A DNA stretch of 64,000 nt from Oscillospiraceae bacterium (GTDB taxonomy: Bacteria > Bacillota > Clostridia > Oscillospirales > CAG-272). Below the pieces are notes generated by a model. It was given only the letters and a program-made list of their open reading frames with translations, was not told the origin of the DNA and ran no database searches. The DNA lies in contig QAKK01000022.1 of NCBI GenBank assembly GCA_003343845.1, positions 1 through 64,000 on the forward strand, in the 5' to 3' direction. The position numbers were made by a program, and so were the translations under genes. The number at the start of each line of letters is the position of its first letter. Positions within the stretch are counted from its first letter, which is position 1. This document shows positions 42,212 through 50,831 of this stretch, in pieces.

Positions 42212-42958
42212 TTATCGTTTTACTGCGGGAGCAAGGATCAGCCGCTCCAGCAGTCCCTGCGCGTGCAGGCAGCTCCGGATCAGCGCCTGCGCCTTCTTGC
42301 AGGAGCTGTCAAGCAGACGCGGCTTCTCCGCCATACGGTCGCCGATCACGTTGAAGCGCGGCGGGCGCGAGGTCATATTGTGCGTATCGCTCCCCAGCAC
42401 GACCGGAACGCCCATCGAGGCGATGCGGTCCAGCAGCGGCAGCATCTGCCGCTCGGCAAGCGTCTCCGCCGTGATCTGAAAGATCACGCGCGGAATCGCG
42501 GCAAGGCTGCGAATCTGCTCGGTCGTCAGCCCGTAGCGCTCCACATGCGCGATGACCGGCGTGAGCGAGTATTTGAAGATTGTATTTTCGATCGCGGGTA
42601 CCGTCCAAGCGCCGAACGGTCTGTCCGGCAGCTCCAGAAGAATCACGTTGGAGTCGCCGTAGCACATCCGGTTTGCCGATGCGTCGCACAGATTCTCATA
42701 CAGCTGCACTTCCGCGCCGAGAATGACGCGCGTGTCGCCGTACAGCGTGTGCGCCTGCCGGTATGCAGCTTCCCTACGAGCAAGGAAAGCATCCATATTC
42801 TCGCGCCACGGATAAAAATGGGGGGTGGCGCAAATCGTCGCCACCCCCTGTTTTTTCAACAGCTCGCACATCTTTGCCGATTCATCCATGCGATCGGTTC
42901 CGTCGAAATCCATGCCGGGTAATAGGTGGCAATGAAAATCTATGTAACGGTCCGTCAT
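42212..42958 (-). CDS. CpsB/CapC-type tyrosine-protein phosphatase
   Basis: 248 residues of the PHP fold. Metal ligands: DFHCHLLPGMDFDG, CATPHFYP, IAHVERYG and GSDTHN. These manganese-dependent phosphatases remove phosphate from the CpsD-type kinase and so control polysaccharide export. The start overlaps the kinase gene by four bases. The operon holds phosphatase, kinase and chain-length protein, but no glycosyltransferase or polymerase. Confidence 0.93.
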   Translation of the reverse strand: MTDRYIDFHCHLLPGMDFDGTDRMDESAKMCELLKKQGVATICATPHFYPWRENMDAFLARREAAYRQAHTLYGDTRVILGAEVQLYENLCDASANRMCYGDSNVILLELPDRPFGAWTVPAIENTIFKYSLTPVIAHVERYGLTTEQIRSLAAIPRVIFQITAETLAERQMLPLLDRIASMGVPVVLGSDTHNMTSRPPRFNVIGDRMAEKPRLLDSSCKKAQALIRSCLHAQGLLERLILAPAVKR

Positions 42959-43818
42959 TTCCGCGTCTTCCCTTCGCCTGCCTTTTCGGGGGCAGCGTTC
43001 TTCTTGCCGGAAGACTTCTTCGCACCGTAACCATAGCCATAGCCGTAACCGTAACCGTAGCCGCTGTCGCTGCGGCTGTAATGACTGTGATAGCGGTCGC
43101 CGCGATAGCGATAAGCATGGTATGTATAGCCGTAGGACTTATGCTGTTCCTTGACGTCCGTCAGGATTGCGCCGAGCACCTGACCGCCGACGCCCTTGAT
43201 CAGTTCGACCGTCTTGGCGACCTCGTTATACACCGCATGATTCTGTCTTGCGATAATGATCGACTGCGGCGCGTTGAGCAGCAGCGACAGCGTATCCGAG
43301 ACGAAGCCCGCCGGAGGAGAGTCCATGATGATAAACTCATACCGCGGACGCAGCGCGTCAAGCAGCTGATGCATCCGCTCCGAGCCGAGCAGCTCGGACG
43401 GGTTCGGCGGCGTCGGTCCTGCTGTGAGCAGATCAAGGTTCTCCTTGACATCGTGCTTGACCGCGTCGGCAAAAGAGGTCATGCCGGCAAGCACGTCGGA
43501 AAGCCCCGTGTTGTTCTCTTTCTCAAAGATCTTCTGCTGCGACGGATTGCGCATGTCGCAGTCGATCAGCAATACCCGCGTACCGTTCTGTGCAAAGGAA
43601 AGCGCCAGGTTCGCGCTCGTCACGCTTTTGCCCGAGTTCGGCTCGGCACTCGTGACGACAAAAGCGTTGTCGTGTCCGGAGGACAGCGTGAACAGCAGAG
43701 AGGTACGGATATTCTTGTAGGTCTCAATGATGCGGAACGCCTTGCCGGGGCTCATGTTGCAGAACAGATCCGCCGAGCTGAGCTGTCGGTCAATTGTTTT
43801 GTTTCTGATAATCGCCAT
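42955..43818 (-). CDS. CpsD/CapB-type bacterial tyrosine kinase
   Basis: 287 residues. Walker A TSAEPNSGKSVTSANLA, Walker A' LLIDCDMRNPS and Walker B FIIMDSPPAGF are all present. The C-terminal tail holds the tyrosine cluster that is autophosphorylated; here it is YHAYRYRGDRYHSHYSR and then seven GY units. I start at MAIIRNKTIDRQ because GGAGGG is 11 bases upstream; the start overlaps the chain-length gene by 29 bases. Confidence 0.92.
   Translation of the reverse strand: MAIIRNKTIDRQLSSADLFCNMSPGKAFRIIETYKNIRTSLLFTLSSGHDNAFVVTSAEPNSGKSVTSANLALSFAQNGTRVLLIDCDMRNPSQQKIFEKENNTGLSDVLAGMTSFADAVKHDVKENLDLLTAGPTPPNPSELLGSERMHQLLDALRPRYEFIIMDSPPAGFVSDTLSLLLNAPQSIIIARQNHAVYNEVAKTVELIKGVGGQVLGAILTDVKEQHKSYGYTYHAYRYRGDRYHSHYSRSDSGYGYGYGYGYGYGAKKSSGKKNAAPEKAGEGKTRK
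43024..43066. repeat. Short tandem repeat coding for the GY tail of the kinase
   Basis: Six-base units CCATAG/CCGTAA/CCGTAG on the plus strand repeat about seven times and encode (GY)n on the minus strand. Unit number can change in frame by slippage. Confidence 0.8.
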
Positions 43819-44530
43819 AGTAGCCGTAGCCCTCCTTTCCGCCGCCAAGTTCATGAATACTGGGCACTTCGCCGAGAACCGGAATACCGATCTTCGACAC
43901 GAAGTCCGCCTCGTCCTTTACACGGTTGTCCGCAAGGTAGACCACAAGGACCAAAGCTGCGGCAAACACCATGCCAAGCAGCGCGCCGAGCAACATCATG
44001 TTGCGTACATTCGGGAAACAGGGGTTGTACTCCGGCTTCGCTTCGCCGAGCGAATTGCAGCGCCCGCCCTCGAAAATGCTGCTGATCAGATCGGTCGAAA
44101 CCTCGACCATCTTGTTGCAGATCAGCGCCGCCATCTTCGGATCGGCGCATTTGACTGAAATATTGATGACTTCGGTACTTACCTCCACCGTGGTGGTCAG
44201 TTTGTACGCGTCCAGATACGCAAGATCAAAGTCCGGGTCGTTTGCGAGCCTTCTGCGGAGTTCCTCACTCGCGCGGGCACTGGTCATAATCACGCAATAT
44301 GTATTAGCCATCGACTTTGCCGCCGACAGATCCGAAGCGGTGACCTTTTGAATGGTTGCCTCATCCACATTGCTGATCAGAACCTGCGCCTTCGACTCAT
44401 ACTTCTTGGGCAGCATGAAGTTGGATATGGAAAAAGCAAGCAGCATCCCGACGACCGTAGAAATCAGAATTGCGGACAAATGCCGGCGGAGCGCCGCAAA
44501 AATGATCTGTGTATCGAGCTCTTGATTCAT
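43790..44530 (-). CDS. Wzz/CapA-type chain-length and kinase-adaptor protein
   Basis: 246 residues with two membrane helices (ILISTVVGMLLAFSISNFML near residue 22 and MMLLGALLGMVFAAALVLVVYLA near 185) and an outer Wzz domain between them (YESKAQVLISNVDEATIQKV). It should activate the CpsD-type kinase through its cytoplasmic C-terminus, which itself ends GYGYYGDYQKQNN. Start chosen at MNQELDTQII; the ribosome site AGAAAGGTG is rather far (13 bases). Promoter at 44572-44600. Confidence 0.9.
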   Translation of the reverse strand: MNQELDTQIIFAALRRHLSAILISTVVGMLLAFSISNFMLPKKYESKAQVLISNVDEATIQKVTASDLSAAKSMANTYCVIMTSARASEELRRRLANDPDFDLAYLDAYKLTTTVEVSTEVINISVKCADPKMAALICNKMVEVSTDLISSIFEGGRCNSLGEAKPEYNPCFPNVRNMMLLGALLGMVFAAALVLVVYLADNRVKDEADFVSKIGIPVLGEVPSIHELGGGKEGYGYYGDYQKQNN

Positions 44531-44571
44531 AAAAATTTTGTCGCACCTTTCTGCAAGCATAACTCTGTTAT

Positions 44572-44600
44572 ATTATATACGAACGGCGTCAAGAAGTCAA
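44572..44600 (-). promoter_or_regulatory. Promoter of the polysaccharide-regulation operon
   Basis: Minus strand TTGACT (44600-44595), 17-base spacer, TATAAT (44577-44572). Confidence 0.82.
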
Positions 44601-44693
44601 TAGCTTTTGAAAATGGAATCGCATTCCTTTCTATAATTTTGAAATTTGTCGGTTCGACAGTAGTTTTTTATACATTCGTGCGGAAAATGTGGG

Positions 44694-44722
44694 TTGAAAC
44701 CGGGCAGCAAATATGGTACGAT
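44694..44722 (+). promoter_or_regulatory. Promoter of the AlaX-like gene
   Basis: TTGAAA (44694-44699), 17-base spacer ending ATATGG, TACGAT (44717-44722), with extended TGG. Confidence 0.6.
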
Positions 44723-44759
44723 AAGGACAGATTTCCAGAAAAGCGAAAGGACCGCCGCC

Positions 44760-45911
44760 ATGACCGAGAGACTTTACAATACAAACGCCTATACTGCCGC
44801 CTTTGATGCGCGCGTGCTTGCCTGCACCGCCCACGGGGACGGCTTTGCCATCGTGCTCGACCGCACGGCGTTTTTTCCCGAGGGCGGCGGTCAGGGCGGC
44901 GACCGCGGTCGCATCGGCGATGTCGAAGTCATCGACACGGTGGAGCGCGGCGGCGAGATCCTGCATCTTACACACACAGTGCTGCCTGTGGGTGAAGTGC
45001 TGCCTTGCAAGATCGACTTTGATCTGCGCTACGAACGGATGCAGTGCCACAGCGGCGAGCATATCGTTTCGGGACTGATACACCGCCTGTACGGCTATAA
45101 TAATGTCGGTTTTCACCTCGGCGACGAGGAGATGACCGTAGACTATGACGGCGTACTCGACGAGGACGCGCAGCGCGCGGTGGAGCTTGCCGCCAACCGC
45201 GCCGTTTTTGAGAACCTTGCCATTCGCGCCTTCTTCCCCACCCCCGCCGAGGCGGCGGCGCTCGACTACCGCAGCAAGCTGGACATCACCGCGGGGCTGC
45301 GTCTGGTCGAGATCCCCGGCTGCGACCTCTGCGCCTGCTGCGCGCCGCACGTTGCGCGCACCGGCGAGATCGGCATCATCAAGCTGCTGGATTCCATCCA
45401 TTATAAAGGCGGCGTGCGCATCCGCATGCTCTGCGGTCTGCGCGCGCTGCGCGATTATCAGGCGAAGTTTGCGGCGGCACGCCGCGTCTCCGCAGCCCTC
45501 TCCGCAAAGCAGAGCGAAATTCCCGCGGCGGTTGAACGATTATGCGGGTCCCTCGAGACCGCAAAGCGCGACGCAGCGGCGCTTCGCCGCGCGCTCGGCG
45601 ACCGCATCGCGGCATCGCTCGGCGAGGCTGCGGGCGATCTCTGCGTATTTGAGCCGCTGCTTGACGTGGGCGCCATGCGCGCACTGGCGGCAGCCGGCGC
45701 AAAGAAATGCGGTGGTGTTTTTGCCGTGTTTGCCGGCAGCGACGCCGACGGCTACAACTATGTCGCGGCGTCCGACGCGATCGATATGAGGGACTATGCA
45801 AAACAGCTGAATCACGCGCTTGGCGGGCGCGGCGGCGGCAATGCGCAGATGATCTGCGGCAGCGTCACCGCGCCGCGAAGCGCGATCGACGCCTACTTCA
45901 AAAAAGAATAA
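44760..45911 (+). CDS. AlaX-type alanyl-tRNA editing protein, long form
   Basis: 383 residues. The editing domain shows FFPEGGGQGGDRG and the zinc ligands QCHSGEHIVSG and CCAPHVARTGEIG (the usual C-GGTH-V pattern changed to CCAPHVA). It should hydrolyse Ser- or Gly-tRNA-Ala. After it, residues ~230-383 form a helical stretch and a DHHA1-like domain (ending GGRGGGNAQMICGSV), as in the long AlaX and the AlaRS C-terminus. AAAGGA precedes the ATG. Confidence 0.9.
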   Translation: MTERLYNTNAYTAAFDARVLACTAHGDGFAIVLDRTAFFPEGGGQGGDRGRIGDVEVIDTVERGGEILHLTHTVLPVGEVLPCKIDFDLRYERMQCHSGEHIVSGLIHRLYGYNNVGFHLGDEEMTVDYDGVLDEDAQRAVELAANRAVFENLAIRAFFPTPAEAAALDYRSKLDITAGLRLVEIPGCDLCACCAPHVARTGEIGIIKLLDSIHYKGGVRIRMLCGLRALRDYQAKFAAARRVSAALSAKQSEIPAAVERLCGSLETAKRDAAALRRALGDRIAASLGEAAGDLCVFEPLLDVGAMRALAAAGAKKCGGVFAVFAGSDADGYNYVAASDAIDMRDYAKQLNHALGGRGGGNAQMICGSVTAPRSAIDAYFKKE

Positions 45912-45925
45912 AAGCCCCGGCGCAT

Positions 45926-45956
45926 CGATGCAGCACGGCACTGCCGTGCTGCATCG
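45926..45956 (+). other. Perfect 15-base hairpin upstream of mgtE
   Basis: CGATGCAGCACGGCA and its exact complement flank a single C. It lies 14 bases after the AlaX-like stop and 27 before mgtE. No T-run follows. The space is too small for an M-box riboswitch. Confidence 0.7.
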
Positions 45957-45983
45957 TCCCGGCGGCAGACGGGAGGTACCCCT

Positions 45984-47345
45984 ATGACCGAACTGAAGAT
46001 CGAAGAACTGCTGGACATGATCGGGCGGCGCGACGTCCCCGCGATCAAAGCCTATTTTGCAGACCAGAACCCCATCGACATTGCGGAACTGCTCAGTGAA
46101 GACGCAGAGCTGCCGCTTGCCAAGCTCTATCGGCTGCTGCCGAAGACGCTGGCTGCCGAGGTTTTTGTCGAGATGGACAGCGACACGCAGGCAAAGCTGA
46201 TCGCCGAGCTCTCGGACAAGGAAATTGCCGAGACGATGTCCGAGCTGTTCTATGACGACGCTGCCGACCTCGTTGAGGAAATGCCCGCGACCGTGGTCAA
46301 GCGCATTCTGAAAAACACCGCAACTGAGGATCGCAGCGAGATCAACAAGCTGCTCAAATTCAAGGACGACAGCGCGGGCAGCATCATGACCACCGAGTTT
46401 GTGGAGCTGAAACGCGAAATGACCGTCGGCGAAGCGCTCGACCACATCCGCCGCGTCGCGCCCGACAAGGAGACGGTCTACACCTGCTATGTCACCGACG
46501 GAACGCGGCATCTGCTCGGGCTTGTCACGGCACTGGCGCTGCTGACCTCGCCGACCGACAAAAAGATCGGCGACCTGATGAATGAACACGTCATCTCGGC
46601 AAGGACGTCGGACGACCGCGAAGAGGTCGCCAAGACGCTGACGAAATACGATTTTCTTGCCCTGCCTGTTGTGGACAGCGAGGATCGCCTCGTCGGCATC
46701 GTCACCGTGGACGACGCGCTGGACGTCATCAGCGAAGAGACCGAGGAAGACTTTGCAAAGATGGCAGGTATGTCGCCAAGCGAAGCGCCCTATCTCAAGA
46801 CCCCGGCGCTGCGGCTCTTCCGCGCGCGCATCCCGTGGCTGCTCCTGCTCATGGTGTCGGCGACCTTCACCGGCATGATCATCTCCGGCTTTGAGAACGC
46901 GCTTGCCAAGCAGGTGGTGCTCACCATGTTCATCCCGATGCTGATGGACACCGGCGGCAACAGCGGCTCGCAGAGCTCGGTCACCATCATCCGCGCGCTC
47001 TCGCTCGGCGACGTGCGCTTCGGCGATATCCTGCGCGTGCTGCGCAAGGAGCTGACCACCGCCCTGCTCTGCGGCGTCACACTCGCCGCCGTCGCCTTTG
47101 TCAAGCTGATGACCGTGGACAATCTGCTCTCCGGCGGCGTCACGCTCACCGTGGCGCTCGTCGTCTCGCTCACCCTGCTCTGCACCGTCCTCGCCGCCAA
47201 ATTCATCGGCGCGACGCTGCCGCTCATTGTCCACAAGGTCGGCCTCGACCCCGCCGTCGCCGCCAGCCCGATGATCACCACCATCGTCGATGCCATCGCC
47301 CTGCTCGTCTACTTCGCGATCGCAACGGCACTCTTGGGGTTGTAG
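45984..47345 (+). CDS. mgtE: MgtE magnesium transporter
   Basis: 453 residues in the standard order: N-terminal helical domain (to ~130), two CBS domains (~140-255, with IMTTEFVELKREMTVGEAL and VVDSEDRLVGIVTVDDALD), plug helix, and five membrane helices. The pore signature MLMDTGGNSGSQSSVTIIRAL is intact. Mg2+ binding in the cytoplasmic part gates the channel. GGGAGGT precedes the ATG. Confidence 0.97.
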   Translation: MTELKIEELLDMIGRRDVPAIKAYFADQNPIDIAELLSEDAELPLAKLYRLLPKTLAAEVFVEMDSDTQAKLIAELSDKEIAETMSELFYDDAADLVEEMPATVVKRILKNTATEDRSEINKLLKFKDDSAGSIMTTEFVELKREMTVGEALDHIRRVAPDKETVYTCYVTDGTRHLLGLVTALALLTSPTDKKIGDLMNEHVISARTSDDREEVAKTLTKYDFLALPVVDSEDRLVGIVTVDDALDVISEETEEDFAKMAGMSPSEAPYLKTPALRLFRARIPWLLLLMVSATFTGMIISGFENALAKQVVLTMFIPMLMDTGGNSGSQSSVTIIRALSLGDVRFGDILRVLRKELTTALLCGVTLAAVAFVKLMTVDNLLSGGVTLTVALVVSLTLLCTVLAAKFIGATLPLIVHKVGLDPAVAASPMITTIVDAIALLVYFAIATALLGL

Positions 47346-47352
47346 AACAGGA

Positions 47353-47391
47353 ACGCAGGAAGCGCCCTTCCGAGTGCTTCCTGCGTTTTTA
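47353..47391 (+). terminator. Terminator of mgtE
   Basis: ACGCAGGAAGC paired with GCTTCCTGCGT, then TTTTTAT. Confidence 0.9.
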
Positions 47392-47456
47392 TATGTGTAT
47401 ATAACATCCCGACTGCCTTCCGCAGTCTCCCGTTTGCCTGTCATGTGCAATTTTTC

Positions 47457-47485
47457 TTGCTTTTTATCTTCTGCCGTGGTATAGT
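47457..47485 (+). promoter_or_regulatory. Promoter of the anion permease gene
   Basis: TTGCTT (47457-47462), 17-base spacer ending GTGG, TATAGT (47480-47485), extended -10. Confidence 0.65.
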
Positions 47486-47522
47486 ATTGTTTTGGATTTT
47501 ATAATATTCGGCAAGGTTTACA

Positions 47523-48632
47523 ATGACAACTGTACTTCGGTTCTGCAAAAGCCACGTTGTACTGTGCGTGGCAATTCTGGCGGCGGCAATCAGCGCCTGT
47601 TTTGTGCCGCCGGATGCGGCATACCTCGGCTATTTTGACCTGCGCACCCTCTCCTGCCTGTTTCTGACGCTGGCGGTGGTGGCGGCGCTGCGCAACATCA
47701 AGTTCTTCACGATTCTAGCGCGCAAGATCGTCGCCGCGGCGGGCAATCTGCGCACGCTCGCGCTGGCGCTTATCTACATCACCTTCATCGGCTCGATGCT
47801 GATCGCCAACGACATGGCGCTCATCACCTTTCTGCCGCTCGGCTACTTTGCGCTGACGGCTGCCAAGCAGGAAAAGCACATGGCGTACATCTTCATCCTG
47901 CAAAACATCTCCGCCAACCTCGGCGGCATGCTGACCCCGTTCGGCAACCCGCAGAATCTCTATCTCTACTCCTATTTTTCGATTCCGACCGGCGAGTTCA
48001 CCGCCATCATGCTGCCGCCGTTCTGCCTCGCCGTGGCGATGCTGACGGTCTGCTGCCTGCTGCTGCCCGCCGAGCGGCTCGAGATCGACGGCGACTTCCC
48101 CGAGCGGCTGAACCTGCGCCGCACGGCGCTCTACCTTGCGCTGTTTGCCTTCTCGATCCTGATTGTCTTCCGCGTGGTGCCGTTCTGGCTGGGGCTTATC
48201 CTGATCCCCGCCGTGCTGCTCGTCGCCGACCGCGACGCGCTGCTGGCCGTGGACTATCCGCTGCTCCTCACCTTTGTGATGTTCTTCATCTTCGCAGGCA
48301 ACGCCTCGCGCATTGAAGTGCTGCATGACCTGCTCTCCGGCTGGCTTACGAAGAGCACACTGCTTGTCTCCACGCTCTCCTGCCAGTTCATCAGCAACGT
48401 GCCGTCGGCAATCCTGCTCTCGCGGTTCACGGACAACTACCGTGAGCTGCTGCTCGGCGTCAACATCGGCGGCACGGGCACGCTGATCGCATCGCTGGCA
48501 AGTCTGATCACCTACAGCGAGTTCAAGCTGCTCCGCCCCGGCGAGGGCAAGAAGTACCTCGGGCTGTTCACGCTGCTGAATGCGATCTTCCTCGTAGTGC
48601 TGACCGCCGCGGCGTATTGGTTCTTTCGGTAA
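47523..48632 (+). CDS. SLC13/ArsB-type anion permease
   Basis: 369 residues with about ten membrane helices of the ion-transporter superfamily (citrate, arsenite, Na+/dicarboxylate carriers). The paired re-entrant motifs are GSMLIANDMALITFLPL with LGGMLTPFGNPQNLYLYSYF in the first half and SCQFISNVPSAILLS with GVNIGGTGTLIASLASL in the second. The substrate could be an organic or oxyanion. An AAGG site precedes the ATG. A copy of the interspersed repeat begins two bases after the stop. Confidence 0.85.
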   Translation: MTTVLRFCKSHVVLCVAILAAAISACFVPPDAAYLGYFDLRTLSCLFLTLAVVAALRNIKFFTILARKIVAAAGNLRTLALALIYITFIGSMLIANDMALITFLPLGYFALTAAKQEKHMAYIFILQNISANLGGMLTPFGNPQNLYLYSYFSIPTGEFTAIMLPPFCLAVAMLTVCCLLLPAERLEIDGDFPERLNLRRTALYLALFAFSILIVFRVVPFWLGLILIPAVLLVADRDALLAVDYPLLLTFVMFFIFAGNASRIEVLHDLLSGWLTKSTLLVSTLSCQFISNVPSAILLSRFTDNYRELLLGVNIGGTGTLIASLASLITYSEFKLLRPGEGKKYLGLFTLLNAIFLVVLTAAAYWFFR

Positions 48633-48633
48633 T

Positions 48634-48812
48634 GTAGGGGGATGCGTAAGCATCCGTCTGTGCAGTCTCATTCTGTGCTGCCGAGACGCCATTCTGACGA
48701 ATGGCTACCCCTCATCTGTCGCTTACGCGCCACCTTCCCCCAAGGGGGAAGGCTTGGATAGTACGGTACAAGCTCTTTGCAAATCGGTAGGGGTCGGCGC
48801 CTCGACGACCCG
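48634..48812. repeat. Composite interspersed repeat, copy 2
   Basis: Contains the GGATGCGTAAGCATCC hairpin (48640-48655), the CCCCTCATC arm, the right-end palindrome CCTTCCCCCAAGGGGGAAGG and module B (48786-48812), in the same order as copy 1 at 23980-24313, but it lacks the left inverted end and about 100 internal bases. Confidence 0.75.
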
Positions 48813-48830
48813 TTTTTGTTTTGCGCGAGC

Positions 48831-48850
48831 GGGCGATTCGTGAATCGCCC
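48831..48850. repeat. GGGCGATTC inverted repeat
   Basis: GGGCGATTC-GT-GAATCGCCC, 9-base arms, next to the composite repeat; looks like a REP-type element. Confidence 0.5.
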
Positions 48851-48896
48851 TGCGGTACTCTACAGATTTTACGCTTACAGCATGATTCCATCCCAT

Positions 48897-48927
48897 CAAA
48901 AAAAGCACCCTTGCGGGTGCTTTTTTG
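48897..48927. terminator. Bidirectional terminator
   Basis: AAAAAAGCACCC-TTGC-GGGTGCTTTTTT next to the methyltransferase stop on the minus strand. Confidence 0.92.
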
Positions 48928-48928
48928 T

Positions 48929-50101
48929 TTACTCCACATGCAGGACATAAAACTTGAGATAGGTCGTTTCCTCGGCAGCGAGGAGGGGTGGATGGTCGGG
49001 CGCCTGCGTCTTGACCTCGACCATGCGGACCGTGCGCCCGCTCTCGTAAGCCGCCTCGCGGAGCATCTTCTCAAACAGCGGCGCGGTCATGTAATGCGAA
49101 CAGGACGCGGTGACGAGAAAGCCGCCGTGCTCAACCAGCTTCATGCCGAGGATGTTGATGTCCTTATACCCGCGGTATGCCGCCTTGACATCCGCCGCCG
49201 ATTTGGTAAACGCGGGCGGATCCAGCACGACCACGTCAAACCGCTGTCCATCGGCGCGATAGCGGCGGAGCACCTCAAACACGTCGCCGCATTCGGTCGT
49301 GATCCTGTCGGAAAGCCCATTCAATTCGGCGTTTGCGCGCACATCGGCAAGCGCCTTTTCGGAGATGTCGAGCGCGACGACCTCGCGTGCACCGCCCGCT
49401 GCGGCATTCAGCGCGAAACCGCCGACATTGCAGAAGCAGTCGAGCACGCGCGCATCCTTCGCATAGCGGCGCAGAGCAAACCGATTCTCCTTCTGATCGA
49501 GAAAATAGCCGGTCTTCTGCCCGCCTTCGAGGTCGACGAGCATTTTCAGCCCGTTTTCCTCCACGATCACCGTCGGATCAAAATCGCCGTAAAGTGCGCC
49601 CTTGCGGAGCGGCAATCCCTCTTTCTCGCGCACGGCAACATCGCTGCGCTCATAGATGCCGCGCGGCGCGAACAACTCGCAGAGCGCCTCGATGATGACG
49701 TCCTTGTTCTGCTCCATACCGAGCGACAGAATCTGCACAGAAAGCAGATCGTGGTACTTGTCCACGATCAGCGCGGGCAGCCCATCCGCCTCGCCGAACA
49801 CCATGCGGTAGCAGTCAGTGTACCCGAGGCGCAGGCGGTAATCGTTTGCCGCCTTGATGCGCGCCTTGAAAAACGCCTTGTCCGCCGCAGTGTCCGCATC
49901 GCGGATCATCACGCGCACCAGGATCTTGGACAGATGGTTGATATATCCCTTGCCGAGAAAATTCCCGTCAAAATCATAGATTGCGGCAAGTTCGCCGTTC
50001 TTTCCCTTGCCCTCAATGCGGGCGACCTCGTTGGCATACACCCATGCATGCCCCGCGCGGATGCGTTTGTCCTCATTGCGTTTGAGATAGACCTGATACA
50101 T
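48929..50101 (-). CDS. Class I rRNA methyltransferase, RlmI-like with PUA domain
   Basis: 390 residues: an N-terminal PUA domain (about 1-75, YLKRNEDKRIRAGHAWVYAN), an EEHEE-like middle domain and a SAM-binding C-terminal domain with FLDQKENRFALRRY, LDCFCNVGGFALNAAAGGAR, VVALDISEKAL and the catalytic VLDPPAFTKS; the conserved TASCSHYM carries the catalytic Cys. It should make a 5-methylcytosine in 23S rRNA. GAGGAAATT precedes the ATG; a longer frame crosses the hairpin at 50127-50145. Confidence 0.9.
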   Translation of the reverse strand: MYQVYLKRNEDKRIRAGHAWVYANEVARIEGKGKNGELAAIYDFDGNFLGKGYINHLSKILVRVMIRDADTAADKAFFKARIKAANDYRLRLGYTDCYRMVFGEADGLPALIVDKYHDLLSVQILSLGMEQNKDVIIEALCELFAPRGIYERSDVAVREKEGLPLRKGALYGDFDPTVIVEENGLKMLVDLEGGQKTGYFLDQKENRFALRRYAKDARVLDCFCNVGGFALNAAAGGAREVVALDISEKALADVRANAELNGLSDRITTECGDVFEVLRRYRADGQRFDVVVLDPPAFTKSAADVKAAYRGYKDINILGMKLVEHGGFLVTASCSHYMTAPLFEKMLREAAYESGRTVRMVEVKTQAPDHPPLLAAEETTYLKFYVLHVE

Positions 50102-50126
50102 AATTTCCTCTTGATTCAACAAATAT

Positions 50127-50145
50127 CCCCCCGGAAAGCGGGGGG
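50127..50145 (-). other. GC hairpin between CarD-like and methyltransferase genes
   Basis: CCCCCC-GGAAAGC-GGGGGG, with AATTTTT on its plus-strand side and ATATTT on the minus side; a partial terminator. Confidence 0.55.
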
Positions 50146-50164
50146 AATTTTTCTGCATAAAAAT

Positions 50165-50683
50165 TTACGCCCTTTCACAGAGCTCGGCTTCGCCGGAAAG
50201 CAGCGGGAGCAGATCCTCGCGTTGCAGCACAAAGGAGATCGAAAACTCGTCCAGCAGCAGCTTTTCAATATCGCGGAGCAGTCTGTCGTCTGCGGCACGC
50301 AGCTTCCTGCCGGCACCGCTGAGCGACATGCGGCGGCGGTAAAGCGAACGGAGCGTGGCAAGCAGCGCCTCGGTGTCGCCGCCGTCCAGCACCTGCCGCA
50401 GATGATTCTGCCGTGCGCGGTCGTCCTCGATCCACACATCCTCTTCCCCCGCCGTACCGAGCAGCGCGCGCAGCTCGGCTGCCGGCTTGACGCGCCGCAT
50501 CTTGGCGGTCAGCGCCACGCTGTCGATCGGAACATAGAAAACCGAACTGCCCGAGTATGCGGGGCGCAGCACATAGTACTCCCTTGTATCCCCGCCGAAA
50601 TCCTTCTCCGCAATCTCGCAGAGCGTGCACAGCCCGTGGCTGCCGTAGATCACCGTATCGTTCAGCTCAAATTTTCCGTTCAT
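50165..50683 (-). CDS. CarD-family transcription regulator
   Basis: 172 residues. The N-terminal Tudor-like RNA-polymerase interaction domain (NDTVIYGSHGLCTLCEIAEK, then YYVLRPAYSGSSVFYVPID) is followed by a helical DNA-binding region (LYRRRMSLSGAGRKLRAADD). Such proteins stabilise open promoter complexes. I start at MNGKFELNDTVI (AAGGTGGAAT before it). Upstream of it 50684-50831 holds AT-rich DNA but no clear promoter. Confidence 0.85.
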   Translation of the reverse strand: MNGKFELNDTVIYGSHGLCTLCEIAEKDFGGDTREYYVLRPAYSGSSVFYVPIDSVALTAKMRRVKPAAELRALLGTAGEEDVWIEDDRARQNHLRQVLDGGDTEALLATLRSLYRRRMSLSGAGRKLRAADDRLLRDIEKLLLDEFSISFVLQREDLLPLLSGEAELCERA

Positions 50684-50831
50684 ATTCCACCTTGCTTTCC
50701 CCCACGAAGCGCCGCCGCGCGCCGATAGCCGCGGCTGTTCATTCACTTCATACTATAATTATACCATAAATTCGTGCAAATTGGCATGGCGAATTCCCAC
50801 AAATTTTTTCTGTGCAATTTGGGCATAAAGC

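Noticed and set aside
43024..43066. CRISPR or satellite array
   Set aside because: Units of six bases, no spacers, and fully coding for the GY tail of the tyrosine kinase.
45912..45983. M-box magnesium riboswitch upstream of mgtE
   Set aside because: Only 72 bases are available and they hold a single simple hairpin, not the M-box fold.
45540..47450. 636-codon minus-strand open frame over mgtE
   Set aside because: Antisense to the clear mgtE coding sequence.
48821..50728. 635-codon plus-strand open frame
   Set aside because: Antisense to the rRNA methyltransferase and CarD-like genes and crosses two terminators.
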